64,000 bases of DNA from JADGNF01 sp964582085. GTDB taxonomy: Archaea > Thermoproteota > Bathyarchaeia > Bathyarchaeales > Bathycorpusculaceae. Positions 35,777 through 43,683 of the stretch are shown in pieces. Made by a program: the position numbers and the translations under genes. The stretch lies in assembly GCA_964582085.1 (NCBI GenBank), contig CAZOPV010000006.1:44983-108982 (forward strand), given 5' to 3'. How positions within the stretch are numbered: position 1 is the stretch's first letter; the number at the start of each line of letters is the position of its first letter. The notes under the pieces are model-generated. The model searched no databases, was not told the origin of the DNA, and saw only the letters and a list, made by a program, of their open reading frames with translations.

Positions 35777-36372
35777 GCAAAACCAAAATTGATCCCCCCT
35801 CACAAGTAATATACTTCATAATCGACGAAATAGTCTCAAGTCATTTTGTTCAACTTGAAAAAATTGAAGAACTAACCAGCACCTTAGAAGAACAGGTGCT
35901 CGAAAAAACCTCAGGGGAAACCCTCAAAAACATTTTTATCCTAAAATCAAATCTAATCGCCCTAAATAAAATCCTCTGGTACGAACGAAGCCTCGTCTTC
36001 AACCTCAAAAAATGCAGCGACACCTACATGCCAGCTAAAATGCGCCCCCTCTTTGACGCTACCCATGAGGATTTAACGCGGCAAATCGACATCGTTGAAA
36101 CCTACCGAGAAATTCTCTCGGACGCCATCAACATACACTTATCCGCAACTTCCAACAAAATCAACTTTTCCATAAAAAGTCTCACAGTCGTAATCTTCTA
36201 CTTAACCATTATAACCACATTGACCTCTTTTCCCAACACAGTTGCCACATTTTTCGGCATAAGCCAATTCGGCAACACAGACCCCATTATAATATTCATA
36301 GCAATTATCTTGTCTATACTTCTGCCGCTTTTGTGGCTGTGGCAAAAACGATGGCTAAAATACGAAACCTAA
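35773..36372 (+). CDS. corA: CorA-like transporter, C-terminal half with two membrane helices
   Basis: The 199-residue part starts MSKTKIDPPSQVIYFIIDE and contains the long stalk helices (LEEQVLEKTSGETLKNIFILK, ETYREILSDAINIHLS) and two C-terminal membrane helices (about 138-160 and 170-190). CorA channels carry a GMN motif after the first helix; here the corresponding position reads ATFFGISQFG, so the motif is absent. Divergent archaeal CorA-like proteins also lose it, so ion choice is uncertain. ATG overlaps the previous stop (ATGA). The basic C-terminus KRWLKYET is normal for the family. Confidence 0.72.
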   Translation: MSKTKIDPPSQVIYFIIDEIVSSHFVQLEKIEELTSTLEEQVLEKTSGETLKNIFILKSNLIALNKILWYERSLVFNLKKCSDTYMPAKMRPLFDATHEDLTRQIDIVETYREILSDAINIHLSATSNKINFSIKSLTVVIFYLTIITTLTSFPNTVATFFGISQFGNTDPIIIFIAIILSILLPLLWLWQKRWLKYET

Positions 36373-36408
36373 AACACAAAAAAACACGAACTAAAAAAAA
36401 GAAAAAAC

Positions 36409-36642
36409 TTACTGCACTGATTCAACTTTAGCTATCTCAGGAATTCGCCTCTTAACATAGGCTTCAATACCCTGCTTGAGCGTCATAGTGGCCATAGGGC
36501 AACCAGCACAATGCCCAACCAATCGAACTTTAACTACATTACCTTCAACCGCTACAAGCTTCACGTCTCCACCATCAGCTTGAATTTGAGGCCTAATTTC
36601 ATCAAGAGCTACCTGAACCTTCTTTTCCAAAGTTTCAACCAT
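36409..36642 (-). CDS. NifU-like C-terminal (Nfu) iron-sulfur scaffold protein
   Basis: A 77-residue stand-alone NifU C-terminal domain. It shows IRPQIQADGGDVKLVAV and the cluster-binding pair in GHCAGCPMATMTLKQGIE (Cys about 45 and 48). Such proteins carry a 4Fe-4S cluster between two subunits and hand it to target enzymes. Single gene, convergent with the CorA-like locus. The length is typical for archaeal Nfu proteins. Confidence 0.93.
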   Translation of the reverse strand: MVETLEKKVQVALDEIRPQIQADGGDVKLVAVEGNVVKVRLVGHCAGCPMATMTLKQGIEAYVKRRIPEIAKVESVQ

Positions 36643-36795
36643 TTAATTCACCACTTCACCATAAATCCTAAAACCAATAACAAACATCCTCATAAAAGTC
36701 TTCCCATAACTCAACCACTATAGCCATGAAAAATGATGCAAAAACCAATTATGCGCAGATTAAGTTATTAACTGCACTCTCGAAAATAAACCAGC

Positions 36796-36804
36796 CATAT
36801 AATC
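36796..36804 (+). promoter_or_regulatory. TATA box of the TIM-barrel isomerase gene
   Basis: CATATAATC about 25 bases before ATG 36823 suggests a leaderless or nearly leaderless transcript. A GAGGA at 36810-36814 could also serve as a ribosome site if the leader is longer. Confidence 0.45.
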
Positions 36805-36822
36805 TAACGAGGAAACAACCAG

Positions 36823-37605
36823 ATGACACAAGCAAAAATTGGGCTCTCTATGCTGTACACTCTTGGAGAACCCTTCACAAAAATGATAAAACGCTTAAGC
36901 AACATGCCAACGGAGTACATCGAGATAGTTGACGATGGATTACATACCTTAAACAAAAAACGCGCAGCCCTAATTGCTGAAGCAGCAAAAAGCACAGACA
37001 AAAAATTCACATTACATGCACCATTTGCAGACATAAACATTGCCTCCCCCAGCAAACCCATGCTTAAAGCATCCCTCAAACGCCTCACTCAATCAATAAG
37101 CTACGCCAACACTATAAATGCTGAATTGATGGTTATTCATCCTGGAAGCAAAACAGGCATCAGCATGTTTTATCCTGAAGCAGACTGGAAGCAAAACGTG
37201 CAAAGCCTCAAGGTGCTCCGTAAAACAGCAGACGATTACGGCGTTAAACTCGCCATCGAAAATCTGCCTGAAAAATACGGTTTCCTTATGAACAGCCCAG
37301 TAGCTTTCCAGCGTCTCTACAAGGAAACTAACCTGCACTTCGCAATCACTTTAGATTTTGGTCACGCTAACTTGGAAAAACAAATTGAACCCTTCCTCAC
37401 AGAAATGTCCAACCAACTGGTTCACCTACACGTCAGCGACAACTTTGGAGAGGTTGACCAACACTTAGGCATCGGCTACGGCACAATAAACTGGCGGAAC
37501 ATAGTCTCTACTCTAAAGAAAAACGACTTCAAGGGCACTGTTATGGCAGAAGTAGTCGAGCACGTGGAGGAAAGTGTGCAAAAACTGCGCCAACTATTCA
37601 GTTAA
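36823..37605 (+). CDS. Sugar phosphate isomerase/epimerase-like TIM-barrel protein
   Basis: A 260-residue protein of the xylose isomerase/AP endonuclease 2 superfamily. Metal-ligand-type motifs follow in order: KFTLHAPF, ELMVIHPGS, KLAIENLPE, AITLDFGHAN, LVHLHVSDN and GTVMAEVVEH. These Glu, Asp and His residues build the divalent-metal site of the barrel. Substrate cannot be decided: sugar epimerase or endonuclease IV-like repair activity are both possible, although the short length favours the isomerase group. Its 3' end overlaps the convergent rnz gene by 12 bases. Confidence 0.8.
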   Translation: MTQAKIGLSMLYTLGEPFTKMIKRLSNMPTEYIEIVDDGLHTLNKKRAALIAEAAKSTDKKFTLHAPFADINIASPSKPMLKASLKRLTQSISYANTINAELMVIHPGSKTGISMFYPEADWKQNVQSLKVLRKTADDYGVKLAIENLPEKYGFLMNSPVAFQRLYKETNLHFAITLDFGHANLEKQIEPFLTEMSNQLVHLHVSDNFGEVDQHLGIGYGTINWRNIVSTLKKNDFKGTVMAEVVEHVEESVQKLRQLFS

Positions 37606-38514
37606 CGGCAACTCTAACTCCAAAAAGTCTTCAGCAACCTGTGTGTTCTCAAAAACTCTTCTTGCTTGATCCAAGAGCACCGACGACTCTGAATATCTAG
37701 CGCTAATATGTGTCAACACAAGCTTTTTTGCTTTGGCATTTTTTGTTGCTTCAGCAGCTTGACTTGGCGTTGAATGTCCATCCAAATCAGCTTTTTCCGC
37801 CAATTCATCATCAAATGTAGCTTCGTGAATAACCAAATCCGCCCCCGATGCAAACTCCGCAAACGCTGAAAATGGTCGTGTGTCACCTGTGTAAACAATT
37901 TTTCGTCCCCTACGTTTTGGACCTGAAACATCTTCAGGTTTAACTATTGTTCCATCAGGTAAAGTGATTTTTTCTCCATGCTGCAACTTGCTCCAAAGCT
38001 GTCCTTCAGGTACACCCAAGGCTTGCGCTTTTTTAGGATAAAATTTTCCAGGTCGAGGTTTTTCCACAAACGCATACGCAAAACTTGTTACGACGTGATT
38101 TGAACATTCGGCGGAAACCATGTATTCTTCTTTGTCGCAAACAATTCCAGCTTCGGCTACTTCGTGTACTTCCACAGGATACGTTAAACCAAACTGCAAT
38201 GCTTGCTGTAGACACTCCAAAAAATATGCAGTTCCAACAGGACCATAAATTTCCACTGGCTTTTGCCTATCCATCAAAGCCATTGTCTGCAAAAGACCAG
38301 GCAACCCCAAAACATGGTCACCATGTATATGGGTCAGGAAAATTTTGAGTTTTTTATGAAACCCCGTCTGCGCCCGCAACATCTGACGTTGCACCCCCTC
38401 ACCGCAGTCAAACATAAACTGCTCGGTTCCCCGCTGCAAAAGCACTGCTGGTAAACTCCTCTGCAACGTGGGTATGGCTCCTGAGGTTCCAAGAAAGATT
38501 ACTTTCATGCTCAT
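37594..38514 (-). CDS. rnz: Ribonuclease Z (tRNA 3'-end processing)
   Basis: A 306-residue metallo-beta-lactamase nuclease that trims the 3' trailer of tRNA precursors. The zinc site is complete: THIHGDHVLGLPG (about 61-73), SNHVVTSFAYAF with conserved His, VYTGDTRP, and C-terminal His in LTHISARY. Length equals the usual short RNase Z. The ATG overlaps the stop of the tRNA methyltransferase gene (ATGA), placing both in an operon with prs. Confidence 0.96.
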   Translation of the reverse strand: MSMKVIFLGTSGAIPTLQRSLPAVLLQRGTEQFMFDCGEGVQRQMLRAQTGFHKKLKIFLTHIHGDHVLGLPGLLQTMALMDRQKPVEIYGPVGTAYFLECLQQALQFGLTYPVEVHEVAEAGIVCDKEEYMVSAECSNHVVTSFAYAFVEKPRPGKFYPKKAQALGVPEGQLWSKLQHGEKITLPDGTIVKPEDVSGPKRRGRKIVYTGDTRPFSAFAEFASGADLVIHEATFDDELAEKADLDGHSTPSQAAEATKNAKAKKLVLTHISARYSESSVLLDQARRVFENTQVAEDFLELELPLTE

Positions 38515-39563
38515 GTTGCCTTTTGATCCTCCTTTTCAAACACGGCAATTTCCCGCGTTAAAGTGCGGTGCACGTAAGCGAAATGGGATTCTACGTGACG
38601 GTAACCCAGTTTTTTGCCGACTTGTTTAATGCCTAATGTTTTGGGCGAAGCGATACAAATTCGTTGTCCTCCACTTAAAAGCGGATGCGCCGAAGCCAAA
38701 ACACCCTCAACAATAGTTTTCGTGTTGCTCTTGAGAGTGGTCGCGCTTCTGCCATATGGCGGATCAGTAACCACACAATCAACCTTAACAAACGGCAACT
38801 TTCTTGCATCCGCAACGACGATAGCTTCTGAATCCAAACTGAAGTGTTTAAGGTTCTGTTTGGCGCCCTCTGCCATACGACGTTGAACATCAACAGCGAT
38901 AGCACGCGCACCAATGAATGTAGCTTCAATTGCGGTGCTACCTGTACCACAGAAAGGATCCAGCACGTAGTCACCTTGACGCGCATGAGCAAGATTAACC
39001 ATGCAACGTGCAAGTTTAGCGTTCATTGCTGACGGGTGAAAGAAAGGTTTTTTTCGTGCTCTACGTTCCACAAAGGGCTTTGGGGTAATTTCAGCAAGTT
39101 TTAAGCCAAATATAAATTTGTTATTCGTCAGGACACCATAGAAAGTTTTACTTGGGTTTTCAAGGTTAACTTTGACATGCGGTACATTTCGGAGTATAAG
39201 CGTCCCAAGAAGGCGTTCATAGTGCATATGAGCCTCTTTGGTCGTGTATTCTTTGACGCGTCGCACGCGGACTTCAAAGGTTTCATCTTTTTTCAAAACT
39301 GCTCCAAAGTCAGTTTTGTCTGCAGCTTCAGTTATAGCGGCGTCGGTAGCATCACAGGTAAACAGTTCAAGTCCACAGACTCGGGTGTAGCTGCTTCTAA
39401 GGTAAACTTGCTTAACGCATTCAACGTCCGCCTCTAAGCGGACTGTCTGATCCAACTTCTCCACTATAGAATAGCCAAAGCCTTCAGTTTCCAGAATCGC
39501 CTTTAACTCAGCAAGCGAAAGAGACCCAAATTCTCCACTTAATAGAAAAAAAAGTTTAGCCAC
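38511..39563 (-). CDS. THUMP-type tRNA (guanine-N2) methyltransferase (TrmG10/Trm11 family)
   Basis: A 350-residue RNA methyltransferase. A THUMP RNA-binding region (about 50-165) precedes a Rossmann domain with motif I DYVLDPFCGTGSTAIEA and motif IV VVTDPPYGRS. The DPPY motif marks N2-guanine methylation, and the overall layout matches archaeal TrmG10, which modifies G10 of tRNA. It overlaps prs by eight bases upstream and rnz by four bases downstream, fitting a tRNA-maturation operon. Confidence 0.9.
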   Translation of the reverse strand: MAKLFFLLSGEFGSLSLAELKAILETEGFGYSIVEKLDQTVRLEADVECVKQVYLRSSYTRVCGLELFTCDATDAAITEAADKTDFGAVLKKDETFEVRVRRVKEYTTKEAHMHYERLLGTLILRNVPHVKVNLENPSKTFYGVLTNNKFIFGLKLAEITPKPFVERRARKKPFFHPSAMNAKLARCMVNLAHARQGDYVLDPFCGTGSTAIEATFIGARAIAVDVQRRMAEGAKQNLKHFSLDSEAIVVADARKLPFVKVDCVVTDPPYGRSATTLKSNTKTIVEGVLASAHPLLSGGQRICIASPKTLGIKQVGKKLGYRHVESHFAYVHRTLTREIAVFEKEDQKAT

Positions 39564-40440
39564 TTGCCTGCGCCTGAAGTTCTTGACTAATCAAAGGTGC
39601 CAACGTGACTTTGCTGACTTTGGAGGGTATGCTGTCTGTGGCAACAATTTCTTCAACACCCGCCTCTAATATGCGCTTTTGTGCTTCGTCAATGAGCACT
39701 CCGTGAACGCAAGCAGCATAAACGTGCGTTGCACCTTGCTCACGCAGAATTTTTGCGGCACCTACAATTGTGCCACCTGTACTTATTATGTCATCCACTA
39801 TGATTACAGTTTGGTTTTTAACGTTAAGATGCGCGCCTGTTTGTGTGGTCTGCCCACTATACCTGTCGCGATGTTTTTCTAAATATCCGCTCTCGCCGCC
39901 AAACACCTCTTTAGCTTGGTTGGCAATATACATCGCTCCTTTATCGGGCGCCAACACGAAAGCCTTTTGGCACCCCCTCTGCACGAAATACTGAGCCAAA
40001 TAAGGTACAGCACTCAGGTTTTTAGTTGAAAACGGAAACTTGCTCAACGCAGATTCGGCATGCACATTGACGGTGATGAGCTGATCAAGCCCCGCAGCCC
40101 GCAGCATAGCCGCCACAACTTCAATGCTTACGGTTTCGCCTGAAAGAAAAATCTTATCCTGCCGTGCATAAGCCAAGTATGGCACCACAGCAGTTACCTT
40201 TTTTGCACCGTACCGTTTGGCAGCATTCACCAAAAACGCAAGTTGCATGAGCCGACTATCCTGTGGCGCGCAAGTAGTCTGTACAATGGCAACGTGCTCA
40301 TTTTTAACTTCCCCTTCCAAACGGACATAGGATTCGCCATCAGGAAAGATTCGTGAAGCAACTTTGACTTTTCCGAAACCTGTTAACTGCGCAACATGCG
40401 CACCCAACTCCTCGGACGCTGGACCAGGAATAACTTTCAT
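39556..40440 (-). CDS. prs: Ribose-phosphate pyrophosphokinase (PRPP synthetase)
   Basis: Makes PRPP from ribose 5-phosphate and ATP, the precursor for nucleotides, histidine and the TrpD step of the trp operon in this window. The 294 residues show SRIFPDGESYVR, VVPYLAYARQDK, the catalytic ENIFLS-like KIFLSGETVS flexible loop, VLAPDKGA and the PRPP loop VIIVDDIISTGGT. Length is that of archaeal short-form enzymes. ATG 40440 is preferred over the in-frame GTG at 40455, which belongs to the ribosome site GTGAGG. First gene of prs-trmG10-rnz. Confidence 0.94.
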   Translation of the reverse strand: MKVIPGPASEELGAHVAQLTGFGKVKVASRIFPDGESYVRLEGEVKNEHVAIVQTTCAPQDSRLMQLAFLVNAAKRYGAKKVTAVVPYLAYARQDKIFLSGETVSIEVVAAMLRAAGLDQLITVNVHAESALSKFPFSTKNLSAVPYLAQYFVQRGCQKAFVLAPDKGAMYIANQAKEVFGGESGYLEKHRDRYSGQTTQTGAHLNVKNQTVIIVDDIISTGGTIVGAAKILREQGATHVYAACVHGVLIDEAQKRILEAGVEEIVATDSIPSKVSKVTLAPLISQELQAQASG

Positions 40441-40669
40441 GGCTATTTTCCTCACATTGTCTAATTATTTTTAAGTTTTAAGCTCTAAACCCATTTTAAC
40501 TTATCCATTGACTCTCCTTGATTCAAGGCAAACCGCTGTCTATCCGATAGGACTCCACTTAAAGTTTCTAACCATAGTTAAACAACTGGTTAATTGCAAA
40601 CGGACTAAAAAGTAATCAACACGTTTTTTAGCAAGAACCACGTTAATCAAATTGTTTTCAGGTGTTACT

Positions 40670-40951
40670 ATGGAAACCCCAGTTCAAAAGTACCTTTTAC
40701 TTATTAAATTAAGCCCGAACATGGCTGCAAAAATTTACGAACCTCTGATGCAGTTCACCCAAAACCCAATAAAAGGTGTAACACTTGAAGAAGCCTACCA
40801 AGTTTTCGGCCAATGGGATTTCGCCATTCTCTTCCAAGCAGACAACAACGCAGACGCACTGCACTTCGTCGGAGACAATATACGCCTCATTGAAGGCGTA
40901 GTTGAAACATCCACTATACCCCTCTCGCCAATAAAGGATTACCGTAAATAA
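40670..40951 (+). CDS. Stand-alone RAM (Lrp/AsnC ligand-binding)-like domain protein
   Basis: A 93-residue protein with the pattern of a single RAM domain: VQKYLLLIKLSPN, VTLEEAYQVFGQWDFAILFQAD and RLIEGVVETSTIPL. RAM domains bind amino acids or related effectors and form oligomers; without a DNA-binding part it may modulate an Lrp-type regulator or sense on its own. ATG 40670 follows CAGGTG; an upstream in-frame TTG-type start at 40652 is weaker. It is followed by a small hairpin. Confidence 0.7.
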   Translation: METPVQKYLLLIKLSPNMAAKIYEPLMQFTQNPIKGVTLEEAYQVFGQWDFAILFQADNNADALHFVGDNIRLIEGVVETSTIPLSPIKDYRK

Positions 40952-40958
40952 AAAAACT

Positions 40959-40974
40959 CGTGCTCAAAAGCACG
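40959..40974 (+). terminator. Short hairpin after the RAM-domain gene
   Basis: CGTGCT and AGCACG (six base pairs) flank a CAAA loop just after the stop of the RAM-like gene. No T-run follows directly, so its role as a terminator or RNA stabiliser is uncertain. Confidence 0.35.
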
Positions 40975-41094
40975 TCCTGATTTCTCTGTCACCGCTCTTT
41001 TAGCAACGTGGTTACACTAACTTTAACCTTTCAAAAACAATTTTCTCCTAAAAACTGCCGTGCACAACTGCGTCGGAGAAGGTGTAATGAGAGA

Positions 41095-41430
41095 ATGAAG
41101 CGATCAAAATTTGAAGTATGTATCGACATTCTCAAAGTAGTTGCGTATCGAGGACCACTAAAAGTGACCTACATCATGCGCAAAGCCAACATCAACTACA
41201 AGGCCTTAAACGAGCAACTTAATTTTTTGATCACCCAGGGTCTTTTGGAAGAACGTAAGGAAGGTCAACGGCGCGTCGTTTTCGCAGTTACCCAACAAGG
41301 TATTAAAGTGCTAAAGTACTTCCGAGAAATCAAGCAAGTGCTACCTATAACTGAAGAAGCCGGAAAGCAAGCACCTGTAATTATGAACCCCATTCAACGC
41401 CAAAAGTATGACTGTAGAAAAATCTACTGA
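41095..41430 (+). CDS. Winged-helix DNA-binding protein (HTH_45/SSO10a type)
   Basis: A 111-residue regulator. RSKFEVCIDILKVVAYRGPLKVTYIMRKANINYKALNEQL is the hallmark of the archaeal winged-helix family often called HTH_45 and related to SSO10a, followed by LITQGLLEERKEGQRRVVFAVTQQGIKVLKYF. The remaining C-terminus is charged. ATG 41095 is chosen because the domain begins there and GGAGAAGGTG lies upstream; the upstream in-frame extension to 41008 is basic and not family-like. Target genes unknown. Confidence 0.82.
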   Translation: MKRSKFEVCIDILKVVAYRGPLKVTYIMRKANINYKALNEQLNFLITQGLLEERKEGQRRVVFAVTQQGIKVLKYFREIKQVLPITEEAGKQAPVIMNPIQRQKYDCRKIY

Positions 41431-41558
41431 CATACCCACAACCGTTTCTTTTTATTTTCTCATCCACCAACTCCAAAAATTGCCAAAGACATTTTGTTTT
41501 TTACCTCTAAAAGGTAAAACCCTCACTTCTGAAAGCGCTCAAAATCGACAAACTACAA

Positions 41559-42026
41559 TTAAGTCCTAATGGTCTCTCGTGGTGCACGCTTCCTAGGACG
41601 CAAAACCTCAACAAAGAAGAACACAGTAGCCATAATTGTAACCAAAGTTAACAACGCGTAAGACGTATCAATTGGAGAACCCAAAGCAACATGAAGCAGT
41701 AAAATTGCCAAAAACAAAGACAACAAAACCGCAAAAACAGCTGAAAATAAAACTGACCGCGAAACCAGCCGCCGCCCAACCCAAACATACCCTTTAAAAC
41801 CCACTTTCCGCTTCACGAAATACCGACCGTAGGCATCTTTATCCACCCAGCCTAAATCAACCAACTTCTGCAGATGCCTATGCACCACTGCAGGACTCGA
41901 GACCCTAAGTGCACGCATAACATCCCGTGGACCTACAGGCTCCGCAACCTTAACTAAATGCAAATACGTATCAAAAGTTGTAACATTAAGTTCACCGTCA
42001 ATACCCTGCAAGTCAACACCGACCAA
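41559..42026 (-). CDS. Membrane-bound winged-helix regulator
   Basis: A 155-residue protein with an N-terminal winged helix (about 15-70; VGPRDVMRALRVSSPAVVHRHLQKLVDLGWV) and two membrane helices (about 90-112 and 118-140) ending in a basic tail. It would hold a DNA-binding domain at the membrane and might relay an envelope signal. Start taken as TTG 42026. It lies 37 bases downstream of the PIN-like gene on the same strand. Confidence 0.75.
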   Translation of the reverse strand: MVGVDLQGIDGELNVTTFDTYLHLVKVAEPVGPRDVMRALRVSSPAVVHRHLQKLVDLGWVDKDAYGRYFVKRKVGFKGYVWVGRRLVSRSVLFSAVFAVLLSLFLAILLLHVALGSPIDTSYALLTLVTIMATVFFFVEVLRPRKRAPRETIRT

Positions 42027-42063
42027 ACATCAGACGTTAGAAATAATATAATTTACGCAGACT

Positions 42064-42339
42064 CTAAGGCGCACCAAAGCGTTCTCGTATCCACGCGTCA
42101 GCCATCTTTGCAATCATGGCACCCGAAATCAAGACACACCGAACACCCAATAACTCCGCCAACTCCGCAGGCTTCTGATTCTGAGTCACTAAAACCAAGC
42201 CGTGGTGCGCAGCGTAATCAACCACCTCGCGATCCTTAGCAGATTTTAGTCCTGCTTCCTGAGCTGTCAAAACTTCGTAACCCAAAGTTTCAAAATGCTC
42301 TTTTAAACCTGCAAACATTTCATCTAGAAGAATACGCAA
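42064..42339 (-). CDS. DUF5615-type PIN-like protein
   Basis: A 91-residue protein with the PIN/Mut7-C-like pattern RILLDEMFAGLKEHFETLGYEVL, then AKDREVVDYAAHHGLVLVTQNQ. In active relatives the last part reads 'VTxDxDF' with a catalytic Asp; here it is VTQNQK, so one acidic residue is missing. It starts at TTG 42339 after GAGGGGT, nine bases after the nitroreductase stop. These proteins are often toxins paired with DUF433 antitoxins, but no such partner is adjacent. Confidence 0.72.
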   Translation of the reverse strand: MRILLDEMFAGLKEHFETLGYEVLTAQEAGLKSAKDREVVDYAAHHGLVLVTQNQKPAELAELLGVRCVLISGAMIAKMADAWIRERFGAP

Positions 42340-42348
42340 ATCAACCCC

Positions 42349-42876
42349 TCAACTGCTACGCCCGTACTCTTCCCAACTGACTATCTCATCGAGTGTTTTA
42401 CGGCGCCGCACAAAATTGATAATCTTTCGTCCCACACTCACTTTTTCTTTACCATAACCAACAGCCAAAAGCGCTACCACTCGTAAACGCTCAGGTATCT
42501 TCAACTGCTCTTTAACTTTAGCTTCATCAAAACTGCCCACCCAACATGTACTCAAACCTTCCGCAGTAGCCGCCAAAACCATGTTCTCCCCCGCCAAAGC
42601 CACATCAACCACATACCAATCCGGCGACATCTTCTGGTCTCCACAAGCCACAATAACCACAGGCACCTTACTCAAAAACCGAGCAAACACACCACGGGAC
42701 AACGCCTTCCGACGTTGAGGATCTGTTACAACAATAAAATGCCATGGCTGCAAATTCCGCGCAGAAGGCGATAACCGCGCAGCCTCTAGCAACTTTTCCA
42801 GAGTCTCTCGAGGTACCTCCCTCGAGTCGTAGGAACGCACTGACTTACGCTTCTGGATAGCTTCAAATACATCCAT
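42349..42876 (-). CDS. Nitroreductase family FMN oxidoreductase
   Basis: A flavoprotein of about 175 residues. Family motifs are MDVFEAIQKRKSVRSYD, LEAARLSPSARNLQPWHFIVV (FMN phosphate contacts) and AAEGLSTCWVGSFDE-like text. Such enzymes reduce nitro compounds, quinones or flavins with NAD(P)H; the substrate is unknown. ATG 42876 begins the conserved sequence. A TTG at 42933 would add 19 residues and overlap the upstream DUF2284 gene by eight bases. Member of a four-gene minus-strand run. Confidence 0.87.
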   Translation of the reverse strand: MDVFEAIQKRKSVRSYDSREVPRETLEKLLEAARLSPSARNLQPWHFIVVTDPQRRKALSRGVFARFLSKVPVVIVACGDQKMSPDWYVVDVALAGENMVLAATAEGLSTCWVGSFDEAKVKEQLKIPERLRVVALLAVGYGKEKVSVGRKIINFVRRRKTLDEIVSWEEYGRSS

Positions 42877-42925
42877 GCCTAACCGCGCATCCAAACCATA
42901 GTTACACTCAAAAGTAAATAAAACT

Positions 42926-43669
42926 TTAGTCAATCAGAAGCAACGCAAAGGACTCAGGACTCTTCGGGAACGGAAAAACCACAGCAATCCCAGCTTTCGC
43001 AGCGGTTTTTTTAACGTTCACACCTACAGCGTCCTCTGATATACGCGCCATGTTCTGATGCATACACAGTCCAGTTTCAACACCACTGCATTTCTCACAA
43101 AGTTGACAGCTACCCGAAACAAAACCCAAAGCCAAAGAATAACCCGCCCGCATAGCCTCACGTTCAAGCGTAACAACAGACCTCAACATCTGATCTTTAT
43201 CTTCTTTCCACTGAGCCCAAAACTTCTCTGCCTTCTCTTTAGCCTCTGAAGGCACGCTTGGGTCCGTCGCTGGCTTCGAAAGAACCTTTTGCAGCTCCAA
43301 ATCCGCTTCAGCACGCGACGTAAACTTCATGAACAGAGCGTAACGGTACTCACTTACAATTCTGCGGAACTCTTCAGCAGTCGGCGTATGAGGCGGGCAC
43401 ATCAACGTTTTTCCATAATTATTACAGCCCACTTTACACTTCAAAACCACGCGGTCTTCAATTACAACATCACTGGCAAATATTAATTTAGCGTCAGAAG
43501 CACCCAGCTCCAATGCACGTTTACGCAAGAAATCAAACTTCAAACGATCATCTTGAACAGACAAGGCATCAACCAACCAGTTCCATCCCAGAGGACCAAG
43601 AAGAATATAAACATTACACGCAAATAAACACAAGAATAATATACCAAAATACAACTCATCTCTGAGCAT
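42926..43669 (-). CDS. DUF2284 metal-binding protein
   Basis: A 247-residue protein with the DUF2284 Cys pattern: CKVGCNNYGKTLMCPPHTPT (about 77-96) and GSCQLCEKCSGVETGLCMH (about 187-205), likely ligands for an iron-sulfur cluster or other metal. The first 30 residues are hydrophobic (YFGILFLCLFACNVYILLG), which is unusual for the family; the real start may be TTG 43576, where LVDALSVQDDRLKFD begins. It probably works with the adjacent nitroreductase in a redox reaction. Confidence 0.82.
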   Translation of the reverse strand: MLRDELYFGILFLCLFACNVYILLGPLGWNWLVDALSVQDDRLKFDFLRKRALELGASDAKLIFASDVVIEDRVVLKCKVGCNNYGKTLMCPPHTPTAEEFRRIVSEYRYALFMKFTSRAEADLELQKVLSKPATDPSVPSEAKEKAEKFWAQWKEDKDQMLRSVVTLEREAMRAGYSLALGFVSGSCQLCEKCSGVETGLCMHQNMARISEDAVGVNVKKTAAKAGIAVVFPFPKSPESFALLLID

Positions 43670-43683
43670 AGGGTGCCGTTTCC

